Assembly: GCA_965279115.1 (NCBI GenBank)
Contig: OZ257137.1
Coordinates: 1,674,001 to 1,738,000, forward strand
Origin: JAEUOS01 sp965279115
GTDB taxonomy: Bacteria > Pseudomonadota > Gammaproteobacteria > Burkholderiales > JAEUOS01
DNA length: 64,000 bases
Direction: 5' to 3'
The first letter of the stretch is position 1. Each line of letters opens with the position of its first letter. Of this stretch, positions 42,360-51,507 are shown in pieces. The position numbers and the translations under genes are program-made. Under the pieces are notes generated by a model. That model did no database searches and had not been told where the DNA came from. It saw only the letters and a list, made by a program, of their open reading frames with translations.

Positions 42360-43300
42360 GATCCCTCCGCTGTAACGCGGTTGCGGCGCGCGCGCAGGCG
42401 GCGCGGCAGGTCGACCAGTCCACCTGGCAACACCATGATCACGACCATCAGGATCGCGGCATAGACCAGGGTCTTCCAGTAACCCACCGAGAACAGCTGC
42501 TCGCCCAGGGCGGTAAGCAAGCCGGCGCCGAGTACCGGGCCCCAGAAGCTGGCCAGGCCGCCGACCATCGCGTAGATGAGCAGGTCGGTCGAGGTCAGGA
42601 AGGTGAACACCTGCGGGTTGACGAACAGCAGGTACTGCGCATGCACCGCGCCCATCGCGCCTGCCACCACGCACGAGACCACGAAAGCGGCGGTCTTGTA
42701 GCGTGCCGCGGGGATGCCGACGCTCTCGGCCAGGCGCTCGCTGTCGGCGCTCTTGAGCGTCAGCAGGGTGGCGCCAAAGCGGGTGAACTGCAGGCGGTAC
42801 AGTAGGCCGATGCCCGCCACCGCCACCGCCAGCACCAGCCAGTAGAAGGAGAAGTGGGTTGCCAGCGGTGTGCCGAAAAAGACCGGCCGCGGCACGCCCG
42901 GAATGCCGGACGGGCCGCCGAACCAGTCGAAGGCACGGAAGAAGGCGGTAACGATCTCGCCGAACGCGAACACCGCGAGCGAAAAATAGATGCCGCGCAG
43001 GCGCAGGGTCAAGGCACCCAGCCCCCATGCAAACAGCCCCGCCACCAGTCCGCCGGCCGGAATGCCCAGCCACGGCGAAACACCCAGACGCACCGACAGG
43101 ATCACGCAGGTGTAGGCCCCCAGCGCGATGAAGCCGGCATGCCCGAGCGACAGGTAGCCCATGCGCATGACCGCATAGAGCGAAGCCGTGTAGGTGGCCG
43201 CGAACAGGACCACGATGGCCACATGCAGCGCATAGGCGGTGCCGGCAAACGGCAACGCGACGAGCGCCGCCAGCAGGAAGGGTATGGCAAGGCGGCTCAT
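42356..43300 (-). CDS. Branched-chain-type ABC importer permease, LivM-like
   Basis: A 314-residue inner-membrane protein with about nine hydrophobic segments. VMRMGYLSLGHAGFIALGAY near residue 42 and RGIYFSLAVFAFGEIVTAFF near 100 are LivM landmarks, and LKSADSERLAESVGIPAARYK near 178 is the cytoplasmic coupling loop that docks the ATPases. It overlaps livG1 by 4 bp, and livH1 ends 10 bp upstream. Confidence 0.92.
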   Translation of the reverse strand: MSRLAIPFLLAALVALPFAGTAYALHVAIVVLFAATYTASLYAVMRMGYLSLGHAGFIALGAYTCVILSVRLGVSPWLGIPAGGLVAGLFAWGLGALTLRLRGIYFSLAVFAFGEIVTAFFRAFDWFGGPSGIPGVPRPVFFGTPLATHFSFYWLVLAVAVAGIGLLYRLQFTRFGATLLTLKSADSERLAESVGIPAARYKTAAFVVSCVVAGAMGAVHAQYLLFVNPQVFTFLTSTDLLIYAMVGGLASFWGPVLGAGLLTALGEQLFSVGYWKTLVYAAILMVVIMVLPGGLVDLPRRLRARRNRVTAEGS

Positions 43301-43310
43301 GGGCGCGACT

Positions 43311-44171
43311 TCAGGCCCGCCCGAGCAGGCCCTGCGGGCGCAGGATCAGCACGGCGATCATCGCCACGAACACCAGCACGTGCGCGGCCTCGGACCCCAT
43401 GGTCAGCGCGCCGATCGACTGCAGCATGCCGATCAGCAACCCCGCCAGCACCGTGCCGGTGATGCTGCCCAGCCCGCCTATGATGATGATGATGAAGGAC
43501 ATCAATATCGCCTCCAGCCCCATGCCGGGGTTGAGCGAATAGATCGGCGCCACGAACGCCCCGCCAAGCGCCGCCAGCACGAAACCCAGCGCCACCGCGA
43601 TGGCCGCCACCCGGTCGGAATTGACGCCCAGCATGCGCGCTGTCTCCTCGTCCTCCTCGATGGCGCGCATCGCCAGGCCGGTGCGGGTGCGATACACCAC
43701 CCAGTAGAGCGCGCTCACCAGCACCAGCGCCACGCCGGCGGCGGCGAGGCGCTCGATCGGCAGGCGGATGCCGGCGAACACCAGCACGCCGGGCAGCACC
43801 GAAGGCACGTTCTTTTCCTGCGCGCCGAAGGCGATCCAGGAAAGCGACTGGATGATCAGCGAAATGCCCACGCTTGCCACCAGCAGCTGCATCCATTGCC
43901 CGCGCAGGTTGCGGAAAATGCCGCGCTCCACCGCCATACCGGCCAGGATCGCCAGAACGATGATCGCGGCGAAGGCTAGCGGCAACGGCCATTGCAGCGC
44001 CACGAACAACACATACACCAGCATGGCGCCCAGCATGTAGATCTCGCCATGGGCGAAATTGACGATGTGCAGGATGCCGTAGATGAGCGTCAGGCCGAGC
44101 GCGGTCAGGATGTAGAGCGCGCCATTGACCAGACCGATGGCGATGCCCTGCAGGAGAAGCGCGAAAGTCAT
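43311..44171 (-). CDS. Branched-chain-type ABC importer permease, LivH-like
   Basis: A 286-residue inner-membrane protein. It begins MTFALLLQGIAIGLVNGALY and shows GLTLIYGILHIVNFAHGEIY near residue 27, the standard LivH motif, and AIEEDEETARMLGVNSDRVA near 177, the coupling loop. About eight membrane segments are visible. It lies 70 bp downstream of the livK1 gene, a typical order. Confidence 0.92.
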   Translation of the reverse strand: MTFALLLQGIAIGLVNGALYILTALGLTLIYGILHIVNFAHGEIYMLGAMLVYVLFVALQWPLPLAFAAIIVLAILAGMAVERGIFRNLRGQWMQLLVASVGISLIIQSLSWIAFGAQEKNVPSVLPGVLVFAGIRLPIERLAAAGVALVLVSALYWVVYRTRTGLAMRAIEEDEETARMLGVNSDRVAAIAVALGFVLAALGGAFVAPIYSLNPGMGLEAILMSFIIIIIGGLGSITGTVLAGLLIGMLQSIGALTMGSEAAHVLVFVAMIAVLILRPQGLLGRA

Positions 44172-44241
44172 GCGCGGACCGCGGGCACAAACCGGGTGGC
44201 GCGCGCGGCGCTGCCGCCGCGCGCCTTGCCATGCACAAGCA

Positions 44242-45408
44242 TCACTCGAGGGTGCCCATGCGGGTTTCCAGCGGCTCCCACTTGCCGTCCTTGATGATGG
44301 ACGCCGGCAGCGGGGTCTGGATCTGGCGCTGCGCCCCGTGGGTCTTGGTGCCGCCCCAGGTGGCCGGGCCGTAGGGGTGGAACTGGAAGGTCGAGCCGGC
44401 CAGCTGCTCCGCCACCTTCTTCGTGTCGAAGGTGCCGGCCTTGACCACCGCCTCGACCACCCAGCGGGTGGCGGCATAGGCTTCCCACACCGTGCCCAGT
44501 GTGGCCTCCTTGTACTTCTTCTCGTGGCGGTCGGCGATCTCCTGGTAGAGCTTGGTCGGCGGGCTCGACCAGATGCGGTAGGCGACGATGTTGTCGGCGC
44601 CCTTGCCGGCGATGCTCACCAGGGCCTTTGCTTCCAGCACCGCGGTGGAGCTGATGAAGTGCCCCTTGTAGCCAAGCTCGCGCGCCTGCTTGGCGATCAG
44701 CCCGACAGTACCGGTGGGCGAGGCGTTGGTGTCGATCACGTCCGGGTTCTTGGCCAGCAGGCGCAGCAGCGCCGCCTGGAAGTCCTTGGCGTTGATCTCG
44801 ACCAGTTCCTCGCCGACGAACTCGACGCCCTGGCCCTTGAGCCGGGACGCGACATCCTTGAGGGTACGCACGTCGGAACGGCCGAGGTCATTGTTGGGGC
44901 CCATGAAGGCGACCCTTTTGATGCCCAGCTTTTTGTAGATCTCCGGCGTGAAGGTGTAGTAAAGCTGGTCGGAGGAGGCCATGAAGCGGAACACCGTGGG
45001 GTTTTCCGCGTTGGTGATCTCCTTGCCGGCAGCCCCCATGAAAATGTCGAAGAAGCCGTTCTGGCGGATGATCGGCAGCACCGCGCCGTGCACCGCGGCG
45101 CCGAGGATGAAGCCGTATTTGACGTTGTCGTTCAACACCGCGCGATTGAGCGCGGCCACCGTCTTGCCGGGGTCGAGCGAGGTGTCGTAGGGCGACAGCT
45201 CGAGCTTGTACTGCTTGCCGGCGACGGTGAAGGTGCCGACATCCTCGGCGGCCAGCTCGATGCCGCGATTGATGCCGATGCCGAAGGCGGCGGCCGGCCC
45301 GGACAGCGGTGACAGGTTGCCGATCTTGAAGGCCTCCTGCGCGATGGCCGGCAACGCTGCGAGCGTGCAGGCGGTGAGGGTGAGTGCGGCGACGAACGAA
45401 CGTGGCAT
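44242..45408 (-). CDS. Branched-chain-type ABC importer binding protein, LivK-like
   Basis: A 388-residue periplasmic protein with a signal peptide (MPRSFVAALTLTACTLAALP then AIAQ) and the mature start FKIGNLSPLSGPAAAFGIGI. ASSDQLYYTFTPEIYKKLGI near residue 148 and FMGPNNDLGRSDVRTL near 173 are in the usual places. It is the first gene of a minus-strand operon (K-H-M-G-F, hydratase, ligase). The neighbouring enzymes suggest that the ligand is an organic acid that is then CoA-activated, not an amino acid; this is inference. Confidence 0.9.
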   Translation of the reverse strand: MPRSFVAALTLTACTLAALPAIAQEAFKIGNLSPLSGPAAAFGIGINRGIELAAEDVGTFTVAGKQYKLELSPYDTSLDPGKTVAALNRAVLNDNVKYGFILGAAVHGAVLPIIRQNGFFDIFMGAAGKEITNAENPTVFRFMASSDQLYYTFTPEIYKKLGIKRVAFMGPNNDLGRSDVRTLKDVASRLKGQGVEFVGEELVEINAKDFQAALLRLLAKNPDVIDTNASPTGTVGLIAKQARELGYKGHFISSTAVLEAKALVSIAGKGADNIVAYRIWSSPPTKLYQEIADRHEKKYKEATLGTVWEAYAATRWVVEAVVKAGTFDTKKVAEQLAGSTFQFHPYGPATWGGTKTHGAQRQIQTPLPASIIKDGKWEPLETRMGTLE

Positions 45409-45496
45409 GGCTTCCTCCTGTGGGCGTGAACGGTGGAACGGCGACTTCAGTACATGCGGGGCGTGCGGGGCAGTGTTGGGGCGGGCGAAAAACCTG

Positions 45497-46615
45497 TCAA
45501 GCGCGGGCGAAGGCGGCCATCCGGTCGAAGGTGGCGCCCGCCTCCTCGACCAGCCGGTCGAAAATCTCGCGCGCCGGACGGATCTCGCGGATGCGCCCGC
45601 CGCCCTGGCCGGCGGGATTGTTGATTAGTTCATAGCGTCCTGCCGCCAGGGCGGCGGCGCGGAACTCGCGCAGCAGCACCCACTGCAGCGGCATCTGCAA
45701 CGCCGCCAGGCCGGACTTTTCCCAACGCTCGATGAACACGTTTCGCACATCGCGCGCCGGCTTGCCGGTATAGGCGCGGGTGACCACGAAGTGCTCGCTG
45801 GCGGTGGCGGCGATCTCGTCCTTGTGCGCCTCATAGAGCCGGCTTTCGGCGGACATCAGGAAGGCGGTGCCCATCCAAACGCCCTGCGCCCCCAGCGCCA
45901 GCATGGCGGCGATGCCGCGCCCGTCAACGATGCCGCCGGCGGCCAGCACAGGCGTGTTGCCGACGGCGTCAACGACTTCCGGCACCAGCACAGAGGTGCC
46001 CACCCGTCCGGTATGGCCGCCCGATTCCGCACCCTGCGCGACGATGATGTCGACCCCCTGGGTGGCCATGCGCGCAGCCTGCCTGACCGTGCCGGCCAGG
46101 CCGATCACGATGGAGCCCTGTGCATGCGCGCGCTCCACGACCAGCCCCGGATTGCCCAGGCCCACGGCGAACACCGGCACTTTTTCGTCCAGCACGGCCT
46201 GGGCCTGCTCGTTCAGAAGGCGCGGCGACATGAACCAGTCGTTGGCCGGCGGCGCCGGCGGCAGGCCGAATTCGCGCATCAGCCCGCGCACGAATTCCAC
46301 ATGCTTCGGATAGTCGGTGAGAATGCGCTGCCACATCGCCTCGATGGACTCCGGCTCGCCCTCGTCCATGGTGGCCGGCAACAAGAGGTCGATGCCGAAG
46401 GGCTTGTCGGTGAGCTCACGGATACGGCGGATGCGGCGGCGGATTTCCTCCGGCTCCACGTCGGTCATGCCGGCCACGCCGAGCCCGCCGGCGTTCGATA
46501 CGGCCGCCACCAGCTCGGGCGGCGTCAGCCGCCCGTACAAGCCGCCCATGCCGGCCAGCACGATGGGGTACTGAATGCCCAGCAGGCGGCAAATCGGGGT
46601 GTGGAGTTCGCGCAT
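45497..46615 (-). CDS. Nitronate monooxygenase-like FMN oxidoreductase
   Basis: A 372-residue TIM-barrel flavoprotein. CRLLGIQYPIVLAGMGGLYG at the N-terminus, VSNAGGLGVAGMTDVEPEE near residue 38, VDIIVAQGAESGGHTGRVGT near 188 (the catalytic His) and VLAAGGIVDGRGIAAMLALG near 219 are conserved in nitronate monooxygenases and related 2-enoyl reductases. FMN is the cofactor. Standing 88 bp upstream of the importer operon on the same strand, it could be co-expressed with it. Confidence 0.87.
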   Translation of the reverse strand: MRELHTPICRLLGIQYPIVLAGMGGLYGRLTPPELVAAVSNAGGLGVAGMTDVEPEEIRRRIRRIRELTDKPFGIDLLLPATMDEGEPESIEAMWQRILTDYPKHVEFVRGLMREFGLPPAPPANDWFMSPRLLNEQAQAVLDEKVPVFAVGLGNPGLVVERAHAQGSIVIGLAGTVRQAARMATQGVDIIVAQGAESGGHTGRVGTSVLVPEVVDAVGNTPVLAAGGIVDGRGIAAMLALGAQGVWMGTAFLMSAESRLYEAHKDEIAATASEHFVVTRAYTGKPARDVRNVFIERWEKSGLAALQMPLQWVLLREFRAAALAAGRYELINNPAGQGGGRIREIRPAREIFDRLVEEAGATFDRMAAFARA

Positions 46616-46654
46616 CGTTCTTGATCTCGCGGAAATGGGTGGGAGCCGAAGCGC

Positions 46655-47530
46655 TCAGGCGAGCCTGAAGTCGAGGAATCCGTCGAGCTTCACATACAAC
46701 AGCGCTCCGCCCGCACTCGCAAGTGGCGCCTCGATGGCGCCGGCCGGGCGGTGCATGAAGCCGCCGCGCCGCAGTTCGGCCGCGCCCAGGGCGCATGCGC
46801 CGTCCAGCACGAAGGCCTGCATCCACACGCTGTGCGATCCGGCGCCCGCCTGCGCATAGCCGGGTGCCAGGCGCAGCAACAGCGTCTGCTGCCCGGTGAC
46901 AGGGTTGCGGCTCAATACCCGCACCGCCATGTGCTCGAGGTCAAATCCGTCCAGCGCGCCCTCGCCGCGCGCAAAGGCAGTCCCCGGTTGCCACACCAGG
47001 AGGCGCGACTCGACTTGGCGCACCCGGCCGCGCGTGCCGAGCGCGCGCGCATCGTCCTGCGGCACCAGCAGGTTGCCGCCCGCCTGGCCCGCCGGGCACA
47101 CCATGCGGCTGACCGGGCCGCTTTCGTTGGAACGCCCTTCGAAGCCGAGGATGATCTCGACCCCCAGCGGGCTTTCGGCGTGGTGGATCCAGCCGGGCGG
47201 GCGCCAGAAGTAGTCATCCTTCGTGAAGATGCCCTCGCCATCGATACGCGCCTCGCCGCCCAGGAAGAAAGCCTCCTCGACCGAGTCATGGCAACAATGG
47301 GTGAGATCGCGGTAGCCCGGGTCGAGGCGCACCAGGTCGAGCCGGCGCGTGGTTTCCTTGTCGAGGAACAGGTTCTTCTGCCAGTACCTGGCGAAGTTGT
47401 GCTCGACCTGGTCGGCCGGCCCGAGGTTGTCGCGAAATGCCGGCGCCAGCGTGCGCAGGTAGTCGACCCCGTTCTCCCAGGGCAGGGACTCGCTGTCGAT
47501 GATGGTGGTGGCGCTCATCCTGCCTGCCAT
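46655..47530 (-). CDS. Double-cupin protein (DUF4437/ChrR-like)
   Basis: A 291-residue protein, probably a double cupin. LDLVRLDPGYRDLTHCCHDS followed by VEEAFFLGGEARID, with DDYFWRPPGWIHHAES near residue 103, forms the first barrel with possible metal-binding His and Glu residues. AVRVLSRNPVTGQQTLLLRLAPGY with FVLDGACALGAAELRRGGFMHRPAGA near 240 forms the second. It may be a dioxygenase, isomerase or a sensor protein. Start codons at 47530 (overlapping the livF2 stop as TGATG) and 47518 are both possible. Confidence 0.75.
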   Translation of the reverse strand: MAGRMSATTIIDSESLPWENGVDYLRTLAPAFRDNLGPADQVEHNFARYWQKNLFLDKETTRRLDLVRLDPGYRDLTHCCHDSVEEAFFLGGEARIDGEGIFTKDDYFWRPPGWIHHAESPLGVEIILGFEGRSNESGPVSRMVCPAGQAGGNLLVPQDDARALGTRGRVRQVESRLLVWQPGTAFARGEGALDGFDLEHMAVRVLSRNPVTGQQTLLLRLAPGYAQAGAGSHSVWMQAFVLDGACALGAAELRRGGFMHRPAGAIEAPLASAGGALLYVKLDGFLDFRLA

Positions 47531-48237
47531 CACACCATCAGGTACTTCTGGCGCAATTCGGGATGGGCCGCGAGGTCGGCCGGCGTGCCCTCGTAGCGGA
47601 TTTCGCCTTTCTCGATGATGTAGACGCGGTCGGCCAGCTCGGTGGCGAAGCGCAGGTTCTGCTCGCTGATGAGAACCGTCTGGCCGGCCGCCTTGAGCGC
47701 CATCAGGCGCTTGAGCAAGGCGTCGACCACCAGCGGTGCCAGCCCTTCGGAGGGCTCGTCCAGCAGGATCATGTCGGGATTGCCCATCAGCGTGCGCGCG
47801 ATCGCCACCATGCGCTGCTGCCCGCCGGACAAGGCGCTGGCGCGCCGCGCCAGGAAGGATTTCACGTCCGGAAAAAGCTCGAGCACATGGTCGAGCGTCC
47901 AGCGGGTCGGGCCGCTGCGCGCCGGCAAGCGCGCCGCCTCGAAGTTCTCCGCCACCGTAAGGGCGGTGAACAGGCGGCAGTCCTCGGCGACATAGCCCAG
48001 GCCGGCGCGGCAGATGCGGAACGGTTCGGCGCCGCGGATCTCGGCGTCCTTGAAGCGGATGCTGCCGCCACGCGCCGGCACCAGTCCCATCACCGATGAA
48101 AGCGTGGTGGTCTTGCCGGCGCCGTTGCGGCCCAGCAGCGCGACCACCTCGCCGGCGGCGACCGAGAGTGAAATGCCGAACAGCACCTGGCTGTCGCCGT
48201 AGGCGGTTTCGAGGTCGCGAACCTCAAGCAGCGCCAT
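47530..48237 (-). CDS. Second ABC importer ATPase, LivF-like
   Basis: A 235-residue ATPase with Walker A GRNGAGKTTTLSSVMG near residue 36, signature LSGGQQRMVAIARTLM near 135 and Walker B MILLDEPSEGLAPLV near 154. It is LivF-type by length and pattern. It lies on the minus strand after livK2, while livH2, livM2 and livG2 are on the plus strand beyond a divergent promoter. It is the only LivF candidate for that set. The double-cupin gene begins at its stop codon. Confidence 0.92.
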   Translation of the reverse strand: MALLEVRDLETAYGDSQVLFGISLSVAAGEVVALLGRNGAGKTTTLSSVMGLVPARGGSIRFKDAEIRGAEPFRICRAGLGYVAEDCRLFTALTVAENFEAARLPARSGPTRWTLDHVLELFPDVKSFLARRASALSGGQQRMVAIARTLMGNPDMILLDEPSEGLAPLVVDALLKRLMALKAAGQTVLISEQNLRFATELADRVYIIEKGEIRYEGTPADLAAHPELRQKYLMV

Positions 48238-48277
48238 GCGCTCGCTCGCCAGCCGGTTGGGGGGACGGTATGCCGCG

Positions 48278-49522
48278 TCAGCCGTTGCCGCGCGCCTTGA
48301 GGAGGTCTAGGCAGGGGCGTGCGTAGTTCTCCATCGGGTAGGTCTTCACGTCGGCCATGCCGATGCCGTCCGGAAAGGCGGCGTCGCGCTTGACCGTGCC
48401 CACGTAGAAGTTATAGAGCGCCATGTTGTCGCAACCGCGCACCTTCACCGGCCCGGTGGGGCCCTCGAAGCTCACGCTGCCCATGGCCGCCAGCACCTTC
48501 TCGACGTTGTCGGCGGTGTCGGCCTTCTTGATCGCCTCCACCAGCATGCGCCCGGCCACGTAGCCCACCGGCGTGGGCCCGGTGGCGTAGGTCTTCATGC
48601 GCTTCTCGACTTCGGCGGCGAAGCTCTTGGCGCGCGGGTCCTTGATGGCATAGAACGGGAACCATACCGTGCTGACGGTGTTCTGCGGCAGCGAATCCTT
48701 GAGCGCGCCCATCTTGGCCAGGTCCACGCCGTGGGTGAAGAACTGGGTCTTGCCGGCGAACAGGCCGAAATCGCGCGCCGCCTTGAGGAAGTTGACCAGG
48801 TCGGCGCCGAAGCCGCCATTGACGATCATGTCGACCGGCTGCGCCTGAAGCGCCGTGACATGGGCGGAAAAGTCGGTCGCGCCGAGCTTGGACCATTCCT
48901 GGCGCACCACCACCACGTCCGGCCGGGCCGCCTTCAAGGCACGCGTGAAGTCCTCGATGAACTGCTGGCCGTACTCGTAGTCGGGCGCGATGGTGGAGAT
49001 GCGCTTGATGTCCGGCCGGCCCTTGATGTATTCGGCGATCACGCGGCCGATCTCCACCGTCGAGAGATTGGCGCGCGCCACGTAGGGATGACCGGCCTCG
49101 CCGGTCAGGCGCTTGGTGGTGGCGAAGCCGCCCAGCACCAGCACCTTGTGTTCCTTGCCGAGATTGCCTACCGCGATGGCCGCGCCGCTGTGGATGCCGA
49201 CGGTGACGAACTTGATCTTTTCCTCGAGGATCATGCGACGCCCCTCGGTGACCGCCTTCTCGACCTGGCCGCCCATGTCGGCGGTGACCAGCTGGAACGG
49301 CCGGCCCTTGAACCCGCCGGCGGCATTGGCTTCATCGAGCGCGATCTGGAAGCCGGTGCGGATGGAATCGGCGATGAAGGCGAAGCCGCCGCTGTAGATG
49401 TCGATCAGGCCGAGCTTGACCGGTTCGCCGCGCGCCGGGGCCTGGGCTTGCGCCTGCGCCGCGAAAACGCCCAGCGCCAGCATGGCGATGGAGACCAAAA
49501 CACCACGAAAGAATCGCTTCAT
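48278..49522 (-). CDS. Second ABC importer binding protein, LivK-like
   Basis: A 414-residue periplasmic binding protein with a signal peptide (MKRFFRGVLVSIAMLALGVF then AAQAQAQA). VKLGLIDIYSGGFAFIADSI near residue 36 is the mature start, ISTIAPDYEYGQQFIEDFTR near 173 is the family's interdomain strand. It is the first gene leftward from the divergent promoter and is followed by livF2 and the cupin gene. The ribosome site is weak. Its ligand should be the substrate of the plus-strand catabolic operon opposite. Confidence 0.9.
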   Translation of the reverse strand: MKRFFRGVLVSIAMLALGVFAAQAQAQAPARGEPVKLGLIDIYSGGFAFIADSIRTGFQIALDEANAAGGFKGRPFQLVTADMGGQVEKAVTEGRRMILEEKIKFVTVGIHSGAAIAVGNLGKEHKVLVLGGFATTKRLTGEAGHPYVARANLSTVEIGRVIAEYIKGRPDIKRISTIAPDYEYGQQFIEDFTRALKAARPDVVVVRQEWSKLGATDFSAHVTALQAQPVDMIVNGGFGADLVNFLKAARDFGLFAGKTQFFTHGVDLAKMGALKDSLPQNTVSTVWFPFYAIKDPRAKSFAAEVEKRMKTYATGPTPVGYVAGRMLVEAIKKADTADNVEKVLAAMGSVSFEGPTGPVKVRGCDNMALYNFYVGTVKRDAAFPDGIGMADVKTYPMENYARPCLDLLKARGNG

Positions 49523-49558
49523 TGCCGTTCGCTCCCCAGGTTCAAGTATCGAAGGGAA

Positions 49559-49570
49559 TTGTCCGGACAA
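49559..49570. promoter_or_regulatory. Palindrome TTGTCCGGACAA in the divergent livK2/livH2 promoter
   Basis: A perfect 12-bp palindrome in the 135-bp gap between two divergent transporter arms. Its shape resembles the TTGTC-NN-GACAA type sites bound by GntR regulators of the FCD subgroup. A single site here could control both arms. No regulator gene is adjacent in the window. Confidence 0.6.
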
Positions 49571-49657
49571 ATGCTTCCCTTTGTCAAGCATCATCTGGCA
49601 TACTTTACGCTCCCCTTCGCACCACCCGCTTTCGCTCCCGACCACGCACCCGACAAG

Positions 49658-50587
49658 ATGCTCAGCCTGCTCGACACCGTCGCACAGCAGTTCGCCTGGA
49701 TGCAGAACCCGGTCGTGGTGGCGCGCCAGGCCCTGGCCGGCATTTCCAACGGCATGCTGCTGTTCCTGATCGCCGCGGGCCTCTCGCTCATCTTCGGCGT
49801 CCTGCGCATCATCAACTTCGCGCACGGCGCGCTCTTCATGTTCGGTGCCTTCATCGCCGCCAGCATCGCCGGCGTCGTGCCCGAGGGCGCCGGCATCGCC
49901 GGTTATGTCGCGGCGCTGATCGGCGCGACCGCCGCGCTGGCCGTGCTTGGTACGGCGATCGAAACCGGGCTGTTGCGCCGCATCTACCGCGCACCGCACG
50001 AGTTCCAGCTGCTGGTCACCTTCGCCCTGGTGTTCATCGCCGGCGACGCGGTCAAGCTGATCTGGGGCCGCGAGGACAGGTCGGTATCCACCCCGGCACT
50101 GCTCGAAGGCAGCACCCAGGCGCTGGGTGTCACCTTTCCCACCTACCGGTTGTTCCTGATCGGCGCCGGCATCGTGGTCGCCATCTTGCTTTGGCTGGTG
50201 CTCAACAGGACCCGCTGGGGCATATTCGTGCGCGCCGCCACCCAGGACCGCGACATGCTGGGCGCCCTGGGCGTGAACACCCGCGTGCTGTTCACCACCG
50301 TGTTCGCCACCGGCGCCGCGCTGGCGGGCCTGGGCGGGGCGCTGGCGGCGCCGCTGGTGTCGGTCGGCCCCGGCCTGCATGTCCAGGTGATCATCGACGC
50401 CTTCGTGGTGGTGGTGATCGGCGGCATGGGCAGCGTCACCGGCGCGTTCGTCGCCTCGCTGCTGGTGGGCCTGGTCAACGCCTTCGGCATCCTCGCCTTC
50501 CCCGGCCTGTCGGTGGTGCTCACCTTCGCCTGCATGGCGGTGGTGCTGATCGTGCGGCCCTGGGGCCTGTTCGGGAATCCCGAATGA
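49658..50587 (+). CDS. Second ABC importer permease, LivH-like
   Basis: A 309-residue inner-membrane protein. ARQALAGISNGMLLFLIAAG and LSLIFGVLRIINFAHGALFM near residue 45 are the LivH landmark, and AATQDRDMLGALGVNTRVLF near 195 is the coupling loop. The frame is open further upstream to an ATG at 49571, right after the operator palindrome; the start at 49658 matches the family length better, though its ribosome site is poor. It overlaps livM2 by 4 bp and is the first gene of a 12-gene plus-strand operon. Confidence 0.9.
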   Translation: MLSLLDTVAQQFAWMQNPVVVARQALAGISNGMLLFLIAAGLSLIFGVLRIINFAHGALFMFGAFIAASIAGVVPEGAGIAGYVAALIGATAALAVLGTAIETGLLRRIYRAPHEFQLLVTFALVFIAGDAVKLIWGREDRSVSTPALLEGSTQALGVTFPTYRLFLIGAGIVVAILLWLVLNRTRWGIFVRAATQDRDMLGALGVNTRVLFTTVFATGAALAGLGGALAAPLVSVGPGLHVQVIIDAFVVVVIGGMGSVTGAFVASLLVGLVNAFGILAFPGLSVVLTFACMAVVLIVRPWGLFGNPE

Positions 50588-51507
50588 GCCGAGCGCTGAC
50601 GTGGGCCCTGGCGGGTGCGTTCGGCCTGCTCGCAGCGCCGCTGGCACTGACCGATTTCTGGATCTTCATCGCCGTCGAGGTGCTGGCCTTTTCGCTCTAC
50701 GCGGTCAGCTTCAACGTGCTGCTGGGCTACGGCGGCATGCTCTCCTTCGGCCACGCCGCGTTCTTCGGTGTGGGCGCCTACGCCGCGGCCTTGCTGGTTT
50801 CCAAGGCCGGACTGCCGCCCATGACCGCTTTCGCGCTGATGCCTGCCGTGGCGATGGTGGCCGCCGCCGCCGCCGCGCTGATCATCGGCTATTTTTCGGT
50901 GCGCCGCTCGGGCATCTATTTCGGCATGCTCACCTTCGCTTTCCAGATGCTGCTCTACACGGTGGCGCTGAAGGCCGGCGCCATCACCGGCGGCGACGAC
51001 GGCATCACCGGACTCAAACCGCCCGGCGCGTTCGCCCGGCCGGCGGTCTACTACTACTTCACCCTCGCGGTGGTGGTACCGGCGCTGTATGTGCTGTTCC
51101 GCCTGGTGCGTTCGCCCTTCGGCATCACCCTGCGCGCGCTGCGCTCGAACACGCGGCGCGTGCAGTACATCGGCGTGAGCGTGCGTTCGCACCAGCTGGC
51201 CGCCTTCGTGATCAGCGGCGCGTTCGCCGGCCTGGCCGGGGCGCTGTTCGCCCTGTCCTCGGGCAACGTGTTCCCCGGCTGGCTCAACTGGACCGCCAGC
51301 GCCACCCCGATCGTCATGGCGGTGCTGGGTGGGGTGTCCACCTTCCTGGGCCCGGCATTGGGCGCCGCGGTCTACGTGGTGCTGGAGGTGCTCATCAGCG
51401 GCCGCACCGAATACTGGCCGCTGGCGATGGGCGTGATCATCCTGGCGCTGGTGCTGTTGATGCCGGCCGGCCTGACCGGCCTGGTGCGCAGGGACAAGAC
51501 GCCATGA
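50584..51507 (+). CDS. Second ABC importer permease, LivM-like
   Basis: A 307-residue inner-membrane protein with about nine hydrophobic segments. NVLLGYGGMLSFGHAAFFGV near residue 44, VRRSGIYFGMLTFAFQMLLY near 106, and LRALRSNTRRVQYIGVSVRS near 182 (coupling loop) match LivM. It overlaps both neighbours by 4 bp (ATGA), so H2, M2 and G2 are strictly coupled. Confidence 0.92.
   Translation: MSRALTWALAGAFGLLAAPLALTDFWIFIAVEVLAFSLYAVSFNVLLGYGGMLSFGHAAFFGVGAYAAALLVSKAGLPPMTAFALMPAVAMVAAAAAALIIGYFSVRRSGIYFGMLTFAFQMLLYTVALKAGAITGGDDGITGLKPPGAFARPAVYYYFTLAVVVPALYVLFRLVRSPFGITLRALRSNTRRVQYIGVSVRSHQLAAFVISGAFAGLAGALFALSSGNVFPGWLNWTASATPIVMAVLGGVSTFLGPALGAAVYVVLEVLISGRTEYWPLAMGVIILALVLLMPAGLTGLVRRDKTP

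Noticed and set aside
49571..49657. Earlier livH2 start at 49571
   Set aside because: It adds 29 residues not expected for LivH, and the start touches the operator palindrome. It is not excluded.
49523..50647. Upstream extension of the livK2 frame to 50647
   Set aside because: The extra part is antisense to livH2 and precedes an obvious signal peptide starting at 49522.
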